Positions 22,724-34,398 of a stretch of 64,000 nucleotides of DNA are shown piece after piece. The DNA is from Paramarasmius palmivorus. Its lineage: Eukaryota > Basidiomycota > Agaricomycetes > Agaricales > Marasmiaceae. The DNA is taken from assembly GCA_037176845.1 (NCBI GenBank), contig JAYKXP010000056.1, forward strand, positions 248,001 to 312,000, written 5' to 3'. How positions within the stretch are numbered: position 1 is the first letter of the stretch; every line of letters begins with the position of its first letter. The position numbers and the translations under genes are program-made. The notes under the pieces are model-generated. The model did no database searches, had not been told where the DNA came from, and saw only the letters and a program-made list of their open reading frames with translations.

Positions 22724-25178
22724 TCAGAGCTCAATATTCACATTCACATTTACATTAACTTGAACCTCACTCTGGCATTCTTCCGGGATTGTTGCATCGT
22801 CCGTGTAGTTAGCGGCGTTGACTCCGAATCCTCTGCTTGCAAACGTCTGCCACAATAAGCATTTGTGGGCACCGTCATATCTGTCTTCGTCGGCTTGGAG
22901 CCATGAGTCGCGGGCATCGAGGAATGTCGGGTTGCATGGTTGGATGGCGAGGGCGTCGATGAAAAGATGGAGGTAGACGACGTTGCCTTTAGTACCTGTG
23001 GGATCGGCGAAAGCGGTGCTGGACCACCCGTTTGCTTCGACGAGGGCGGCGTAAACGTTATGTAGTAGGTTAGCCCTGGGGAACATTTAATATAGTTATC
23101 AGACTGAGGCTTTATATGGAGATGCTCACCAGATCTATAGAAAAGAGGAAAGGAGGAATGATGTCAGCATAGACTCCTCTATATGAACGAGAGACAAACC
23201 TCTCCAGTGTCTGTCACGAGAGTCAGCTGTTATTTCATACGACTCGTCAAGAACGAAACTTACTGTGCACTTCACCTCCAGATTCAATCGACGAGTATCT
23301 CAGGGGGTTAGTCGTGGCGTTAGTTGAGTAAGGATACTCCCGAACACCTCCCGGGCTATTAACAACATATGCGCCAGTAACAAAGTCTTTAATTTCAGGG
23401 CCGCTCTGGTGTTCTGTCCAACTGGGAAGAATGCGATATCAGTGCTCGGATGTTCACTCAATGGAAAGCGACATACTCGGCGAAAGCATCAGACCATCCC
23501 TCACCTAAACCACCTGATTCGGCCGTCTGGAGGCAGCGGGCAGTTCCTCCGCCAGTCATACGAACAGTTAAACCATGGGTGATCTCGTGGACGGGGATAC
23601 TGATCTCAAATACACCGTCTCGATTGGGCTGCACATTTGACTTGAGTACGTGTCATGGTGAAGGTAGTAAGAAGCATTTACCGTGGTGATTGTGAAAAGG
23701 AACATATGGCATTCGGGCGATTGACCACTGTACAATGAATCAGTACCATGAAGGGAAACGATGTAGACTAAAGTACTCACTCGGGCGGAACAGCAATGTT
23801 CGCATTGTTGACACCACTCGAATACTGTACGAACATTAAAAGACGATCATGCTCTCTTCCGCCCTTTCCAAAATTGGTATTCTGGAAGTTGAACGCCTCT
23901 TCCGTGAACCCATACTTGTACATGATATCATGCACTTTGTTGCCCAAGTAGAACGCTTGTACACGAGAAGCATCGACGTTGTCGCCCTCGACGGGTGTGA
24001 GGGAATCATCGTATTCATAGTCAAAGACGAGATCGTCCGCGGATTGGAAAGAAACGGCGCTTCGGACGGCTTTGAAGGAAAGAACGTTGTTTCCACTGTG
24101 GAGTTCGAGAAGAGTTAAGAAAGTCTAGACCGAGTAAATGAACGAAGAAACGCACGAAGTCGAGTTAGAGGGCCCAGAACCATCATCATGCCATCCCAAT
24201 GGGGAGGCCGAGAGGTCTTCGGGGTCAACTAGAGTGTCATATCCGGCAGGAAGATTCGGCTTCTCGATGGAAACTGCTTTGTACTAGAATGCTACGTCAG
24301 AACCCATCAAGCCGGCGAATCGAAAGTAGAAGATACCACGTACCGTCGCATGGGCAACGAAGTCGGTAATAGAGAGAAGCTCCCCGGAGTGGGCATCAAC
24401 GAAAGCTTCATACCAAGTCTTCGCGTCATCGTTCTTGACCTGAATAACATGGGTGAGGGCGACTGAACCATCCGGCCGGGCAAGATATTCCAGAGTTGGC
24501 TCGATATCATTATGTTTGCCTTCAAGAGCATCTTCAGCAACTTTGATAGCATCTTTGACATCAAATGTAGGTGTGGAATCCGCGATGTTTGCTGTGAAAG
24601 CATGTATGAGCTAGAAACTTTGATTGAAAGCTACAACGGAAGATCAATTACCGGTGTCTACGAAGGATGCACCAAATGAAACAGGCGTGTTATCCTTGAA
24701 GGCCACGTTGGCCACAGCGTTGGCGAATGGAATACCGTTCTGCAAATAGGTGGAACTTCGTCATGCTGTCTGCACGCGATCAATCATAACATATGCACTC
24801 ACATGCTGTTGCTTGAGGTACCCATATGCTTTCCCACCAGAAGTGTATCCCGTCTTGTAGCTCAACTTTGAATCGTCCAAGTTCAATTGGGTTTTGACAA
24901 ATTCCAGCGAAGATGATTCAACGTTGATGTCGACATCAAGAGCCCTCTTGTCCGACTTGACTTTCCCGAACGTCTACACGGTCAAACTGAGTAAAGACTA
25001 GACAAAAAAATCGTATTGACAACGCACCTTGAACGTAGTAGGTGGATTGTAGGTCTCGATCTGCAATGCACGACGCCCGACAGTCCTAACCCGGTGAGTT
25101 GATGGCTTTGCATCAGTAGATGAAGCATATAGAATGGCCAAAAGAACGGAAGAAAGGATTTTCTTGAACGGGGCCATG
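22724..25178 (-). CDS. Fungalysin, secreted M36 metallopeptidase
   Basis: Extracellular zinc endopeptidase made as a preproprotein. The start at 25178 gives a signal peptide (FKKILSSVLLAILYASSTDA). Next is an FTP/PepSY-type propeptide, with HRVRTVGRRALQIETYNPP at its start and a KTGYTSGGKAYGYLKQQH segment. The mature catalytic domain follows, with family signatures RVQAFYLGNKVHDIMYKYGF (about 23960) and the zinc-binding HEITH (about 23585), then TGGGTARCLQ and GGLGEGWSDAFAE, whose Glu is the third zinc ligand. The C-terminal helical domain (LHNVYAALVEANGW ... NPTFLDARDSW) ends at 22724. There are several introns of about 50-60 bases. The architecture and roughly 620-660 residues are normal for the family. 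It digests protein outside the hypha for nitrogen supply. A TATA-like box lies about 70 bases upstream of the ATG. Confidence 0.95.
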
Positions 25179-25950
25179 ATAGTGAACGTGGGGTCAAAAG
25201 AAGGACAGGGGAAGCGTTGGGCAAGAACCCTGTTGCATGACGAGATCTTATATATGATGCGAGAAGAGCCTGCCTGATGATATGGTCGCTAACTACCCAC
25301 CCACATGCAACGAGATGAAACGGCCAGCCGAAGTCTTGGTGGACCGGTGGCCCCGTCAGGAGTTAGCGCCTGGTGGAGCGTTGAAGAAACAGTCAGGGGT
25401 TCTCAGCACGAATTGCTTGGGAGGTATGGTTCTTTGTCTGCCCCCAGGAAACCTTCAGAGCAGTGTGTGGTATGAGGTGCATGCTTAGAGGGGAATCCGA
25501 ATCCGAATAGGGCCGAACCTAACAGGTGAGATCAATCAAACCTTGGCACAATTTGAGGTGATTGAACGCCGAAAAAGTACTCACGCTATGTAATCCCATG
25601 TGGTGTCCGGCTGAGTTTATCATTTTCGATTCCATATTCTGAGCGTGGTATACAAGCGCTCGTGCCGAATCGCGTTATAATGAGGCACGACATGGAAGCC
25701 TTGCGAAATTTGAGCTGCCCGACATGAGGAGAGAGTATGTCATTAAGGGACAGAACGAGGTGTCTCGACTCTCGATGGTATTTACACGGTGGTATAGGTG
25801 AGCATAAACAGGATTGGATGGAATCTGTAAGAGTTCAGGCTGTCAACCTGTGGCTAGACGTGACGGGGAAGCTCTTGTGAATAGAATAATAATAATAACA
25901 ATAGAAAGGCAGCACTGTATCTCGCGTGAATCGTTGCACTGCGTCCATCG
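25179..25950. other. Intergenic promoter region of fungalysin
   Basis: Apart from the TATA-like element, no gene or repeat structure was recognised in these 772 bases. Confidence 0.4.
25248..25255 (-). promoter_or_regulatory. TATA box of the fungalysin gene
   Basis: The sequence ATATATAA on the minus strand lies about 70 bases before the ATG at 25178, a usual distance for a TATA element in a highly inducible fungal gene. Confidence 0.5.
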
Positions 25951-26841
25951 CTAGGTTAATTTGGAGCCCTTGTTATCCACTCTCCGGTTTATAGCTCCTA
26001 GCAGAGCTTTGACGACGTCTAACGATTTGCCTTTCTCCGAAGGTGTAGTATCGACCATATCCTGTCAGTTTGCGGTTAATTGGTGTCAACGGGATGCCCA
26101 TAAGAACAATTACCCGAACTCCGTGCTCTTTCTTCAAATCATCGTCGAGGGAAGTAAGAAACCGTGTAGCGGCATCATCGTCTCCAACTTGCAAGAATTG
26201 AATTCCGACTTGGCTCAGACGCGCATTCATGCTATCGAGTTTGGAGGCGAATTCGATGATGACTCTTTTTGTTTCATTATCTGGAAGAGGGTCGGCTGAT
26301 GGTTGTCAGCATTAGCATGTAGCAACTAGCCAATGATGGTATTGAACGCACTAGGAGCACCATCTGTTATGAGGAGGAAGATGACCGGTTTTATGTTCTC
26401 GTCCTTCTCGTATCGAGCGATATAATCTCCCAGTAGTCCCCTAAGTTTCCGTCCTATTGGTGTTCCCCCGAACGGCACCACACTATTGAAGATTTCCTCC
26501 ACCTGTGATTTGCTCTGCAATGATTCAATGAGTATGGCGAACGGAGTATAGATGGCAGTGGCATAACATACCGTGAGCGAGCCGTAAACCTCCGCATGGT
26601 TAAGGAAATGTAGCTCGACTCCGTCGTCGTCGTACTCTGCAGCAAGTGGCGCTAGTTTTGTAAGAGCTTTGCCAGCCTGGAGAATGTCAGTCCAATTACG
26701 ATTTAGCATCGTAGGTCGACCACGAACCTGCTTCCATCGCGAGCCTTGCATGGACCCGGAATCATCGAGAATGATGACGGTATCGAAACTCTTCAGCTGT
26801 TGCAAGAGATCTTCTGAGACTTTAGAGGAACTGGCGCCCAT
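25951..26841 (-). CDS. vWA-domain protein, copy 1, about 225 aa, N-terminal myristoylation-like start
   Basis: A von Willebrand factor A domain covers nearly the whole protein. The metal-ion-dependent adhesion site is intact: DDSGSM (DxSxS), the Thr of VVPFGGTPIG, and the Asp of LITDGAPSA. Exons: 26841-26732 (MGASSSKVSEDLLQQLKSFD start), then AGKALTKLAPLAAEYDDDGV, LQSKSQVEEIFNSV, ADPLPDNETKRV and a last exon ending DNKGSKLT* at 25951. An in-frame ATG 14 codons upstream exists, but the start at 26841 gives MGASSSK, a good N-myristoylation consensus (Gly2, Ser6, Lys7), so it is preferred. There is no signal peptide. Fungal single-domain vWA proteins of this size are known but poorly characterised. 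It is a tandem paralogue of the next gene, sharing intron positions. Confidence 0.82.
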
Positions 26842-27542
26842 ATTCTTCGGCGCGTAGATTTGTGGATGAATGCTTGATACCAAAGGCAGAAACGATTCTG
26901 GAGTTTATCAATCAGAGGATAGACAGCTCTCAAGCATAGCATTGCCGTGCACAGACCTGACTCCTAAATAATGTACAACACCACTAGCGATTGTCAAGCG
27001 GGAGTCGGCTCCGTTCCGAACGTTGTTAACGTTGAGCGCTGACACGTCGACGCTGTTAAACGAGACATTGAGCTTATCGACGGAGTGATAAGTGAAAGTG
27101 AAGGGTAACCTAGGGTTGCAGGATGATGGATCCGCAAAAAATTCACGTGCAACTTTTGTAATTTTGACAGCACCGCCCCACTCCCAGCGCTCCGAGCTGC
27201 TGTTCGGAGTCCTGTTCCTCCTCTACATGTAGGCGGTGTGGGAGGAGACAAACAAGCATGGTCCTACAGCACTCGCGGGTTTATTTCATGGTTATTGCTC
27301 AGGTACAGGTACCCAAGCAAACCCAAGGAGAAGCTGAAGCGACAGGGGAAAGATATTGGAAAAGAAACGAAAACGGCGTCTACAGGCTACATAACGATAT
27401 ACCCAGGGGGAAACCTTCATGAGAAGTAGAGAATGCAGAGACTGTATCGTGATCCTCTTCTAAACCAGCTTCAAGGTGTCTATCAGAGATAGGAAGTTAG
27501 GAATCAAGAGAATCATTCATTCAGATTGTGTATCGCACGTAT
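26842..27542. other. Intergenic region between the two vWA genes
   Basis: Seven hundred bases without a recognisable gene, presumably the promoter of copy 1 and the 3' UTR of copy 2. Confidence 0.4.
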
Positions 27543-28506
27543 TTAGAAACCAATACTGAGTGCGGCAAAAGCTATTGGCACTGGCAGCAATCGTTGGGTA
27601 GTAGTCGGTTCCAGCGTCCGAGGATTCTCAATACCATCCATTCTCCGGTTGACAGCTCCTAGTAGAGCTTTGACAACATTCAGGGATTTGTCCTTAGTCG
27701 AAGGAGTGGTATCGATCATATCCTGTCGGATGAAAGTGCTGAGTGTCCGCACCAAGATCCCCACGAAAACAACATACCCTAATTCCATGCTGTCTTTTCA
27801 GATCGTCGTCAAGAGAAGTAAGAAATCTGGTCGCCGCATCGTCATCTCCAACTTGCAGGAATTGTATTCCGACTTGACTGAGGCGCGCTTTCAAGCTATC
27901 GAGTTTCGAGGCAAATTCGACAATGACCTTTTTTACTTCGTTGTTCGGATGAGGGTCGGCTACATAGTCATTGCCATTGCCGTTAGTTAAAAGGCCCGTC
28001 GAGACTGGCTTCTAAACGCACTCGGAGCCCCGTCTGTTATCAAGAGGAAAATGACCGGTTTGGTGGTTTCGTCCTCTTCGTAACGCGTAATATATGCATT
28101 CAGCAGAATTCTGAGTTTCTGCCCTATTGGAGTCCCGCCAAAAGGTACCACGCTGTCGAAAACTTCCTTCACTTGTGATTTACTCTGTAGCGTCTCGTGA
28201 TTATGGCGAGCTTGTACGAGTGATGACAATTTCAAACCATACCTTGAGCGAGCGATGAACTTCCGAACGATTGAGGAACTGTATCTCGACCCCGTCTTCA
28301 TTGTACTTTGCAGCAAGTGGCGCCAACTTCGTGAGAGCTTTCCCGGCCTAGAGAAAGTCAGCCACAAGTAATGAGCATGCATTGCAACCACATACCTGTT
28401 TCCATCGAGAGCCTTTCATAGATCCAGAGTCATCAAGAACTATGATGACATCGAAATGCTTGAGCTGTTGCAAGAGATCTTCCGAAGCTTTAGAACGGAT
28501 ATGCAT
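27543..28506 (-). CDS. vWA-domain protein, copy 2, with hydrophobic C-terminal tail
   Basis: A paralogue of the preceding gene with the same exon order. MHIRSKASEDLLQQLKHFDV begins the first exon, the intact MIDAS DDSGSMKGSRWK follows, then AGKALTKLAPLAAKYNEDGV, VVPFGGTPIGQKLR, LLITDGAPSA and QVGDDDAATRFL. It differs at both ends. The start lacks the Gly2 myristoylation consensus. The C-terminus is longer and finishes in a hydrophobic segment (RLLPVPIAFAALSIGF*) that could anchor to membrane or be a GPI-like tail, although no N-terminal signal peptide is visible. The divergent neighbour, regulator 2, starts 468 bases away. Confidence 0.8.
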
Positions 28507-28974
28507 CTTTCCGAGCGCGGAGACTGATCGGCTAATTATCAGGAATTGAGCTAAGGGAGAACAGGAAAAACACCAATTACCTCTGCCTCTTTATAGCACT
28601 TACACATTGAATACATGGCCTAGCCGATTCTCAAACGAGCGCGTGTACTGTCGACTTGCAACATGCTGTTGAAGAAAGCATCGCCCATTGAATATCCGAG
28701 CTACTTGGCTTTGAAGGCTTGGTCGACTGGTGCCGTGGTGGTAGAAGGTCAACAGCAGTTTCATCATTTGTGGAAATTTTGCCCAAGATAGGAAGTTTCG
28801 GTCCAAATCAATCAGCACCGCCATCTAATCCAGGCTCGGCGTTGTTCTCTCACTCGTTTCTCCAGACAATCTCCAGACCCCGCCCAATGAATCAAACTTG
28901 TAAGTATTCTGCTGTCGCTTACCGGAAAATTCTAACATAGCAACTGCAGTACTTCTTCCCTCTTAATTGGCAAT
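28507..28974. other. Divergent promoter region
   Basis: Interval of 468 bases between the vWA copy 2 start (minus) and the regulator 2 start (plus), possibly a shared promoter. A candidate 5' UTR intron of regulator 2 ends at the CTGCAG near 28948. Confidence 0.4.
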
Positions 28975-31900
28975 ATGTCCGACGATAATCAAGCGCGATA
29001 TGAACCCCCTCCGGGCGGTTTCAAGGTGGGTATTTCAACGCGGATATTCAAGCAGGAAGCTGAGGCGAAGGGCAAAAAGAAACGGCGTCTACAGAATGCG
29101 TGTGATATGTGCAGACAGGTGCGTGTACAACTTGCTAAATTACTGGCTTCTGTGCTTATTGCATTTCAGAAAAAAGGTTAGAACCTATGACCTTGTTGAT
29201 TGTCATATTCAACCATTGATCGATACTCCCAGTTCGATGTGCGTAGAACCGGGATTCAATAGGGCGACCTTCACATTAATCACTCGCATGGCAATAGGTG
29301 ATAGCGCTAATATGCCGGGGAACGTCTGCTCGAATTGCATTGCTTTCAATTCAGAGTGTACTCATGTGCTTGCCAACTCAAAGAAGGTATGTGGCCCGAA
29401 ATTATCTGTCATTTCGATTCCTGACTCTATTTACGCGCAGAGAGGTGCCCCGAAAACACCTATACAACCTGGGGAAGATCGCATTCCGCTGAACTGTAGG
29501 AGCCTATATCTATCGCAATGTTACCTCAAACTCAGCGGCTGAATCACCCAGTGAATCTTCAACCAGCAACTACGTCGTAAATGGGAATGGAAGGACTTTG
29601 TCTTCATCCACGAGTCCTGAACAACTCGAATATCAGAACCTCGCACACCCAGGACAAGAGTTGACGTCTACCGTTCTATCACCCTCATATTCTCTTCCGA
29701 GCGACCATATCGCAGCTCAAAGAACCGTCTTTGAGCTTGCATCATATGCCAGGTCATTGGAGCAACGTCTATCCGCCATTGCCCGCCAATCACCTCCCTC
29801 AACCTCTAAAGGTACCAGTGCATCTCTGCCCTCATAAGTTTCCACCGCCTGACCAACTGTCAACAGTACCCGCGTCACCATCACCACCTGCCGTAGCAGC
29901 CTTGGCGGCAGCCCCTCTACAGGAAGCACATTCTCCCCAAATAGTAGAACATGACGGCGAAGAAGAGGGCTTTGTTGACATAAACCTATCAGATCCCCTG
30001 AGAAGATTCTCCATGGGTGATACCGACAAGATCTTCTACGGGCGGTCCAGTAACATGGTCTTCATCAAGTCAGCCTTGGAAATGAAGTCAGACTATGTTG
30101 GCAACAAGACTCAACCATTACAGATGTCCAAGAGACCAGAATTCTGGAATACCTATCCAGTAAGCTGTCATATGTCTTCATTTCGTTCTGTTCATCAACT
30201 TACGTGTTTTATCGTTTCATCTCCTAGTGGCAACACCTGTCAACACCACCACCTTCGCCACCTCTCGTCTTCCCATCTCCGACCTTGGCTCAGCTTCTCG
30301 TAAAGCATTACTTTGAAGACTACAACATCCACTTTCCACTCCTCCACCGACCTTCGTTCGAGCGTAAATTCCGTGATAATCTACACCTACGCGATGAGCG
30401 TTTTGGGCTTTTGCTGCTCTCTGTCTGCGCGATAGGTTCTAGGTTCATCAACATCAACGACCCTCGAGTCTTGGGTGAAGATGTTCTAGAAGACGAAGAT
30501 GGGTCGGGGAAGCAGCATAGTTTGGGATGGAAGTGGTACAGACAGATAGGACATAGGGCGATGAAGACAGAGTTCCATACAAGACCAGATGTTTGCGAGC
30601 TGCAGTTGATTTGTGTGCGTATCCTATGTCTCATATTTTCCTCAAGTTTGACTGACGTTATCTCTAGAATTGTATCATGTTCGCACAAGCCACATCCTCG
30701 CCAGAACTCTGTTGGGCCTTACTCGGCCACGGTGTACGCTACGCCCAAGAATGTGGTGTTCATAGGAGGAACTTTGGTGGACCCAGGCTTAGTGTCGAGA
30801 AGGAACAGTGGAAAAGAGCATTCTGGATCCTGGTGTGCATTGACATGTTTATGAGTGCGTTTCTTGGAAGACCTCGGGCGACGAATCCGGTTGAGTAAGT
30901 GCACGAGTTTTCGCAGATGACTATACCTAAACCGATTGTTTGCAGCTATGACCTCGACTTGCCAGTGGATTGCGACGACGAATACTGGGAACATCCAGAT
31001 CCGGAGATGGCTTTCAAACAGCCACCGGGGGTACCCTCAAAGTCGGCGTTTTGGGTACAATTCGTGAAGTTGTTAGATATTTTTGGATTTGCTCAACGGA
31101 CTATAGTATGTTGACCTACAATCGGCTTCTGCTCCGGCTAATATATCTTTGTTACGTAGTATGCTGTCCGGAAGCCCGACCCCAATTCCTCACTTGGTGG
31201 TATCTCTTTCGACCAAACAGCACTAGCGGAACTGGATCAAGCACTGAACGATTGGATCGATCACATACCTCACCATCGTGCGTTGCCCTGCCTCTCACAG
31301 CCCTTTCTCGACATCTCACTTCCTCGTACTAACAGTCCGCTGGAATCCCCATATGCACAAGGATAACCCGATCTTCTTTGGTCAAGCATCTTCCATGTAC
31401 GCAGGGTATTACTGGGTGCAAATTCAGATCCACCGGCCTTTTATTCAAATACGGAGCAACGACCATGCTAGTCGGAGTATGGCGTATTCGAGTTTGGCGG
31501 TGTGCGCTAATGCTGCGAGGTCTTGCTCGCATGTGTTGGATTTGGGTGTAAGAGAAGGCGGAAGAGGTGCTCCTCCGTTCCCTAGTACTCAGGTCTGTGT
31601 CTATCTCTACAGGATTGGGCGGTAGGCTGACATGACTGTAGATGGCGTTATTCAATTCTGCTATTGTACTACTGTTGAATATATGGGGCGGTAAGAGGTT
31701 AGGGATCACGCTTGATCCGGCGAGGGAGCTGGGAGATGTGTACAAGTGTTTGAACGTGTTGAGGTCTTATGAACAGAGGTGTGTGTCCCAGCATGGCTTT
31801 ATGGCTTTTCTATATCTCAACTAAGGCTCTCGTTACAGGTGGCAGATCACCGGTCGATTATGGTACGCCTCTATTCTTAGCGGTGGCTCAGTTGTATTGA

Positions 31901-32501
31901 AACACGATCTCGTAGTGATATTATTACCGAGCTAATCTCAGTCGGCGACATCGACACCTACACACCTTCTGCACCTCAGCCCGCCTCCCTGAAACGGACG
32001 CGACCCACGGAGGAGCCTGTGCAAGGGCCATACCTAGCCCAGGAGGACGACACAAAGTCTATGCCCATGAACAATGGGCCCGATGCCTCACCCTACATCA
32101 CGCCGTCGATGATAGAAGATTCGACGAATCTAGGCTGGTCATATGGATTGCCTCTACATACGAGGGAGCTTAGCAGTTTACCCATACATGTATCCACACA
32201 TGATATCTTTGGAGGCGAACAAACGACTGGGGAGCCACAAATGATGATGTCGGAAACGGATCTATCACATATCTTTAATGGGGATGGTTCCATTGGGCAG
32301 TATGAGCGTAAGTCCGCTATCTACATCCTCGTCATCCTTCAAACAGACTAACACATGTTAGTACATTCGTCAGCGCTAAATCAACTAGATAATAGCGCTT
32401 TGGCGCTTTGGTCGGATACACCAGGTGGAGATCGTTGGGAAGATTGGGGACCTTACGTTGCGACCATGGACGAACTTTTACGTTCTGTACCACCAGGCTA
32501 G
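28975..32501 (+). CDS. Zn2Cys6 / Fungal_trans transcription factor, xlnR-like (regulator 2)
   Basis: The start MSDDNQARYEPPPGGFK parallels that of regulator 1. The zinc cluster, CDMCRQKKVRC ... CSNCIAFNSEC (CX2CX6CX9CX2CX6C), is assembled from five short exons, including microexons 29170-29176 (7 bases) and 29233-29238 (6 bases). The Fungal_trans region follows: SDPLRRFSMGDTDKIFYGRS, FPLLHRPSFERKFR, WKWYRQIGHRA, ECGVHRRNFGG, WKRAFWILVCIDMFMSAFLG, RPRATNP, DCDDEYWEHPDPE and YYWVQIQIHRPFIQ. The tail is acidic and ends DRWEDWGPYVATMDELLRS before the stop at 32501. All joins examined keep frame. The likely role is a nuclear activator. Families with these signatures are often annotated as xylanolytic activator homologues, but the true target is not known. 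Confidence 0.9.
29233..29238 (+). other. 6-nt microexon in zinc-cluster coding region (regulator 2)
   Basis: TTCGAT lies between introns 29177-29232 and 29239-29297. Joined as G|TT CGA T|GT it encodes Val-Arg-Cys. It follows a 7-base microexon (AAAAAAG, 29170-29176) that encodes the two Lys and the first base of Val. Confidence 0.85.
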
Positions 32502-32689
32502 CGGGGGATATGAGGGGTATATAATCCTGTATTGCACACGAGAGCAGGCAAGAAAAGATCCAATTATACATCCATAATGTAGAAGATATATGTATGTATG
32601 TATCTGATATCCAAAATATACAATGGTCATAATAACTCGTCATCTGGTCGTGACGTTGCAACCCAAAACCCGGAACAAGAAGCCACAGC

Positions 32690-33800
32690 TCAGCAGATGA
32701 TGCACCCACAACATGATGCTTCTCTTCTGTCTTCGCCGCCGGGCCTATTGCCGCCGTTACTCCCTGTGTTATCTGTAGGTGCTATAACAGCAGCTTCAGA
32801 CGCGTCGTTTGTTGAGCCCCATCGACCAATTCGAATGGATTTACGTTTCTTCTTGAGTGCGTCGTCAGGTGTGGGTGCGCCAGGACCAAACGGTCTGACG
32901 GAAAGATGTACGATGGTCGGTGTAGGTGAAGGTATTTCTGGGGTTGGAGTGTGGACTGCGAAGGATAGACCTGAGATCTGGTCAACATGGCATGTCCTCG
33001 TGCTAAACACCAGGAATCGCACCTTTCAGCGTATCATCATCTTGTAAAATCTTGCCCAGATGTAATACTCGGAGATGCCAAGGTGTAGGTGGCTGTTCGT
33101 CTTGCCAGTCTACGCATTGTGAGCAGCGGCATAGCACATTGTATCGGGGAGTATCCTCACCTGAAGGCCACGCATTCCATACCAACTCTTTCACTCTTCC
33201 CACCGTCGTTTCGGGGTCAAAAGACATGACACGTCGTTTTCCGGATATTAACAAGAAGCATAACGAAACCTGCGGTGTCTGGGGTATAGGAGTCGGACTG
33301 GTCGTGTTCTGTTGAGCCTGCTCATCTTCAACGTGTCCTCCTTCCTCCTCCCTCCGATCCTCTCTCTGCTCTTCCCCAACATCACCAGCCCTATTAGAAG
33401 ATTCCGTCTCATCTCTTTCCATTTCGGCGGTAAGATCGACGCGGGTATAGGACGTCCTCGCAGAGGTTGATACACTATATCCTCCGAGCACTGGATAGTG
33501 AATCTGGGGTAAGGATTGAAGGCGAGACTCTGACGGGGTGCGTGATAAAGAAGAAGGAGCGGCACGGTCCCGGGTCACTTGTCCCTGCTCTGTCGATATT
33601 GACGTTGATGAAACGAGGTCTTCGCCTGTATAATCGCTGTCTCCTGGTATTGGTGGAGAATCAAAGAGGAATGTGATGTTGTTCCCCGTTGACCGAATAC
33701 CAGGCGAGGTTGAAGGCCTTCGTGTGTTGAGGGTCGTGTGGGTGTGGGTGTGGGAGAAGGAAGGGGAAGGTAGTGTGTTGTGGGATTGATCGACATTCAT
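32690..33800 (-). CDS. Membrane-anchored ubiquitin-fold protein (UBL3/MUB-like) with prenylation motif, about 350 aa
   Basis: Two exons with one intron (about 33021-32965) that uses the acceptor ATCTCAG, giving LKGLSFAVHT. The N-terminal half is low-complexity: a His/Thr-rich stretch, then Glu/Arg-rich acidic sequence. The UBL3-type ubiquitin-like fold follows (FLLISGKRRVMSFDPETTVG, RVKELVWNAWPSGE, LRVLHLGKILQDDDTLKG, TIVHLSVRPFGPG). A short linker leads to SCCGCIIC*, a C-terminal CaaX box (CIIC) with further Cys residues suited to palmitoylation. UBL3 and plant MUB proteins are prenylated, sit at the plasma membrane, and help recruit E2 enzymes or sort cargo into vesicles. The same location is inferred here. 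The start at 33800 (MNVDQSH) is the first in-frame ATG. The N-terminal extension makes it much longer than the roughly 120-residue animal protein. Confidence 0.88.
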
Positions 33801-34398
33801 CACGTCGGACAAACGCCGATATATCAAGAGAATATAAAAAAAAGTTCTCAGGAAGTGTGAAGAAGAATCTTCTGGAGACCGCTAGGCCCTCTTTATTTCT
33901 AGCCAGATCCTCCTTCCCTTCCAAGCCTCACGCCAACCTAAAGTAGGGTCCGAGCAAGGGGAAAACAGTTTACATATGTAAATTTCATCACATGTACCCC
34001 CGGTCCAGCCCGACCCAAGCCAAACCTGGAGCAACGAGGTGTAATATGATCTACGTCCAATAGAGTGTCTATTTTCGGTGGTTCTGCACTTCACGTTTAT
34101 ATACATAAACAGCGGACTGCGAGACAAGGAAGCGAAACGTATTCAAATATGCCACCGCGTTTCCGCGGCTAGAACGTCTGCGAGAATACATATCAGAAGA
34201 AAGACATATGTAGAGCTCAAGCGAGATTTCCTCGCTAGACGGTAGTTGGATTTCACGAGGTACCGAACGAGGCGATGCATCGGACTGCGACGGTCACTGC
34301 GAGCAATATGAGGCAATATGAGTAACGTCCTCGAGGAGACGTCGGAGTCGGACTGATGATTAATTTTGACCTCACCTCTTACACGCACATCCGAACTT
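33801..34398. other. Intergenic region (tandem minus-strand genes)
   Basis: The promoter of the UBL3-like gene and 3' flank of the phosphoesterase gene. Short minus-strand frames only; nothing recognised. Confidence 0.4.

Noticed and set aside
5797..25178. Secondary-metabolite cluster (P450, regulator, reductase, transporter-like genes)
   Set aside because: No polyketide synthase, peptide synthetase, terpene synthase or other core enzyme is present.
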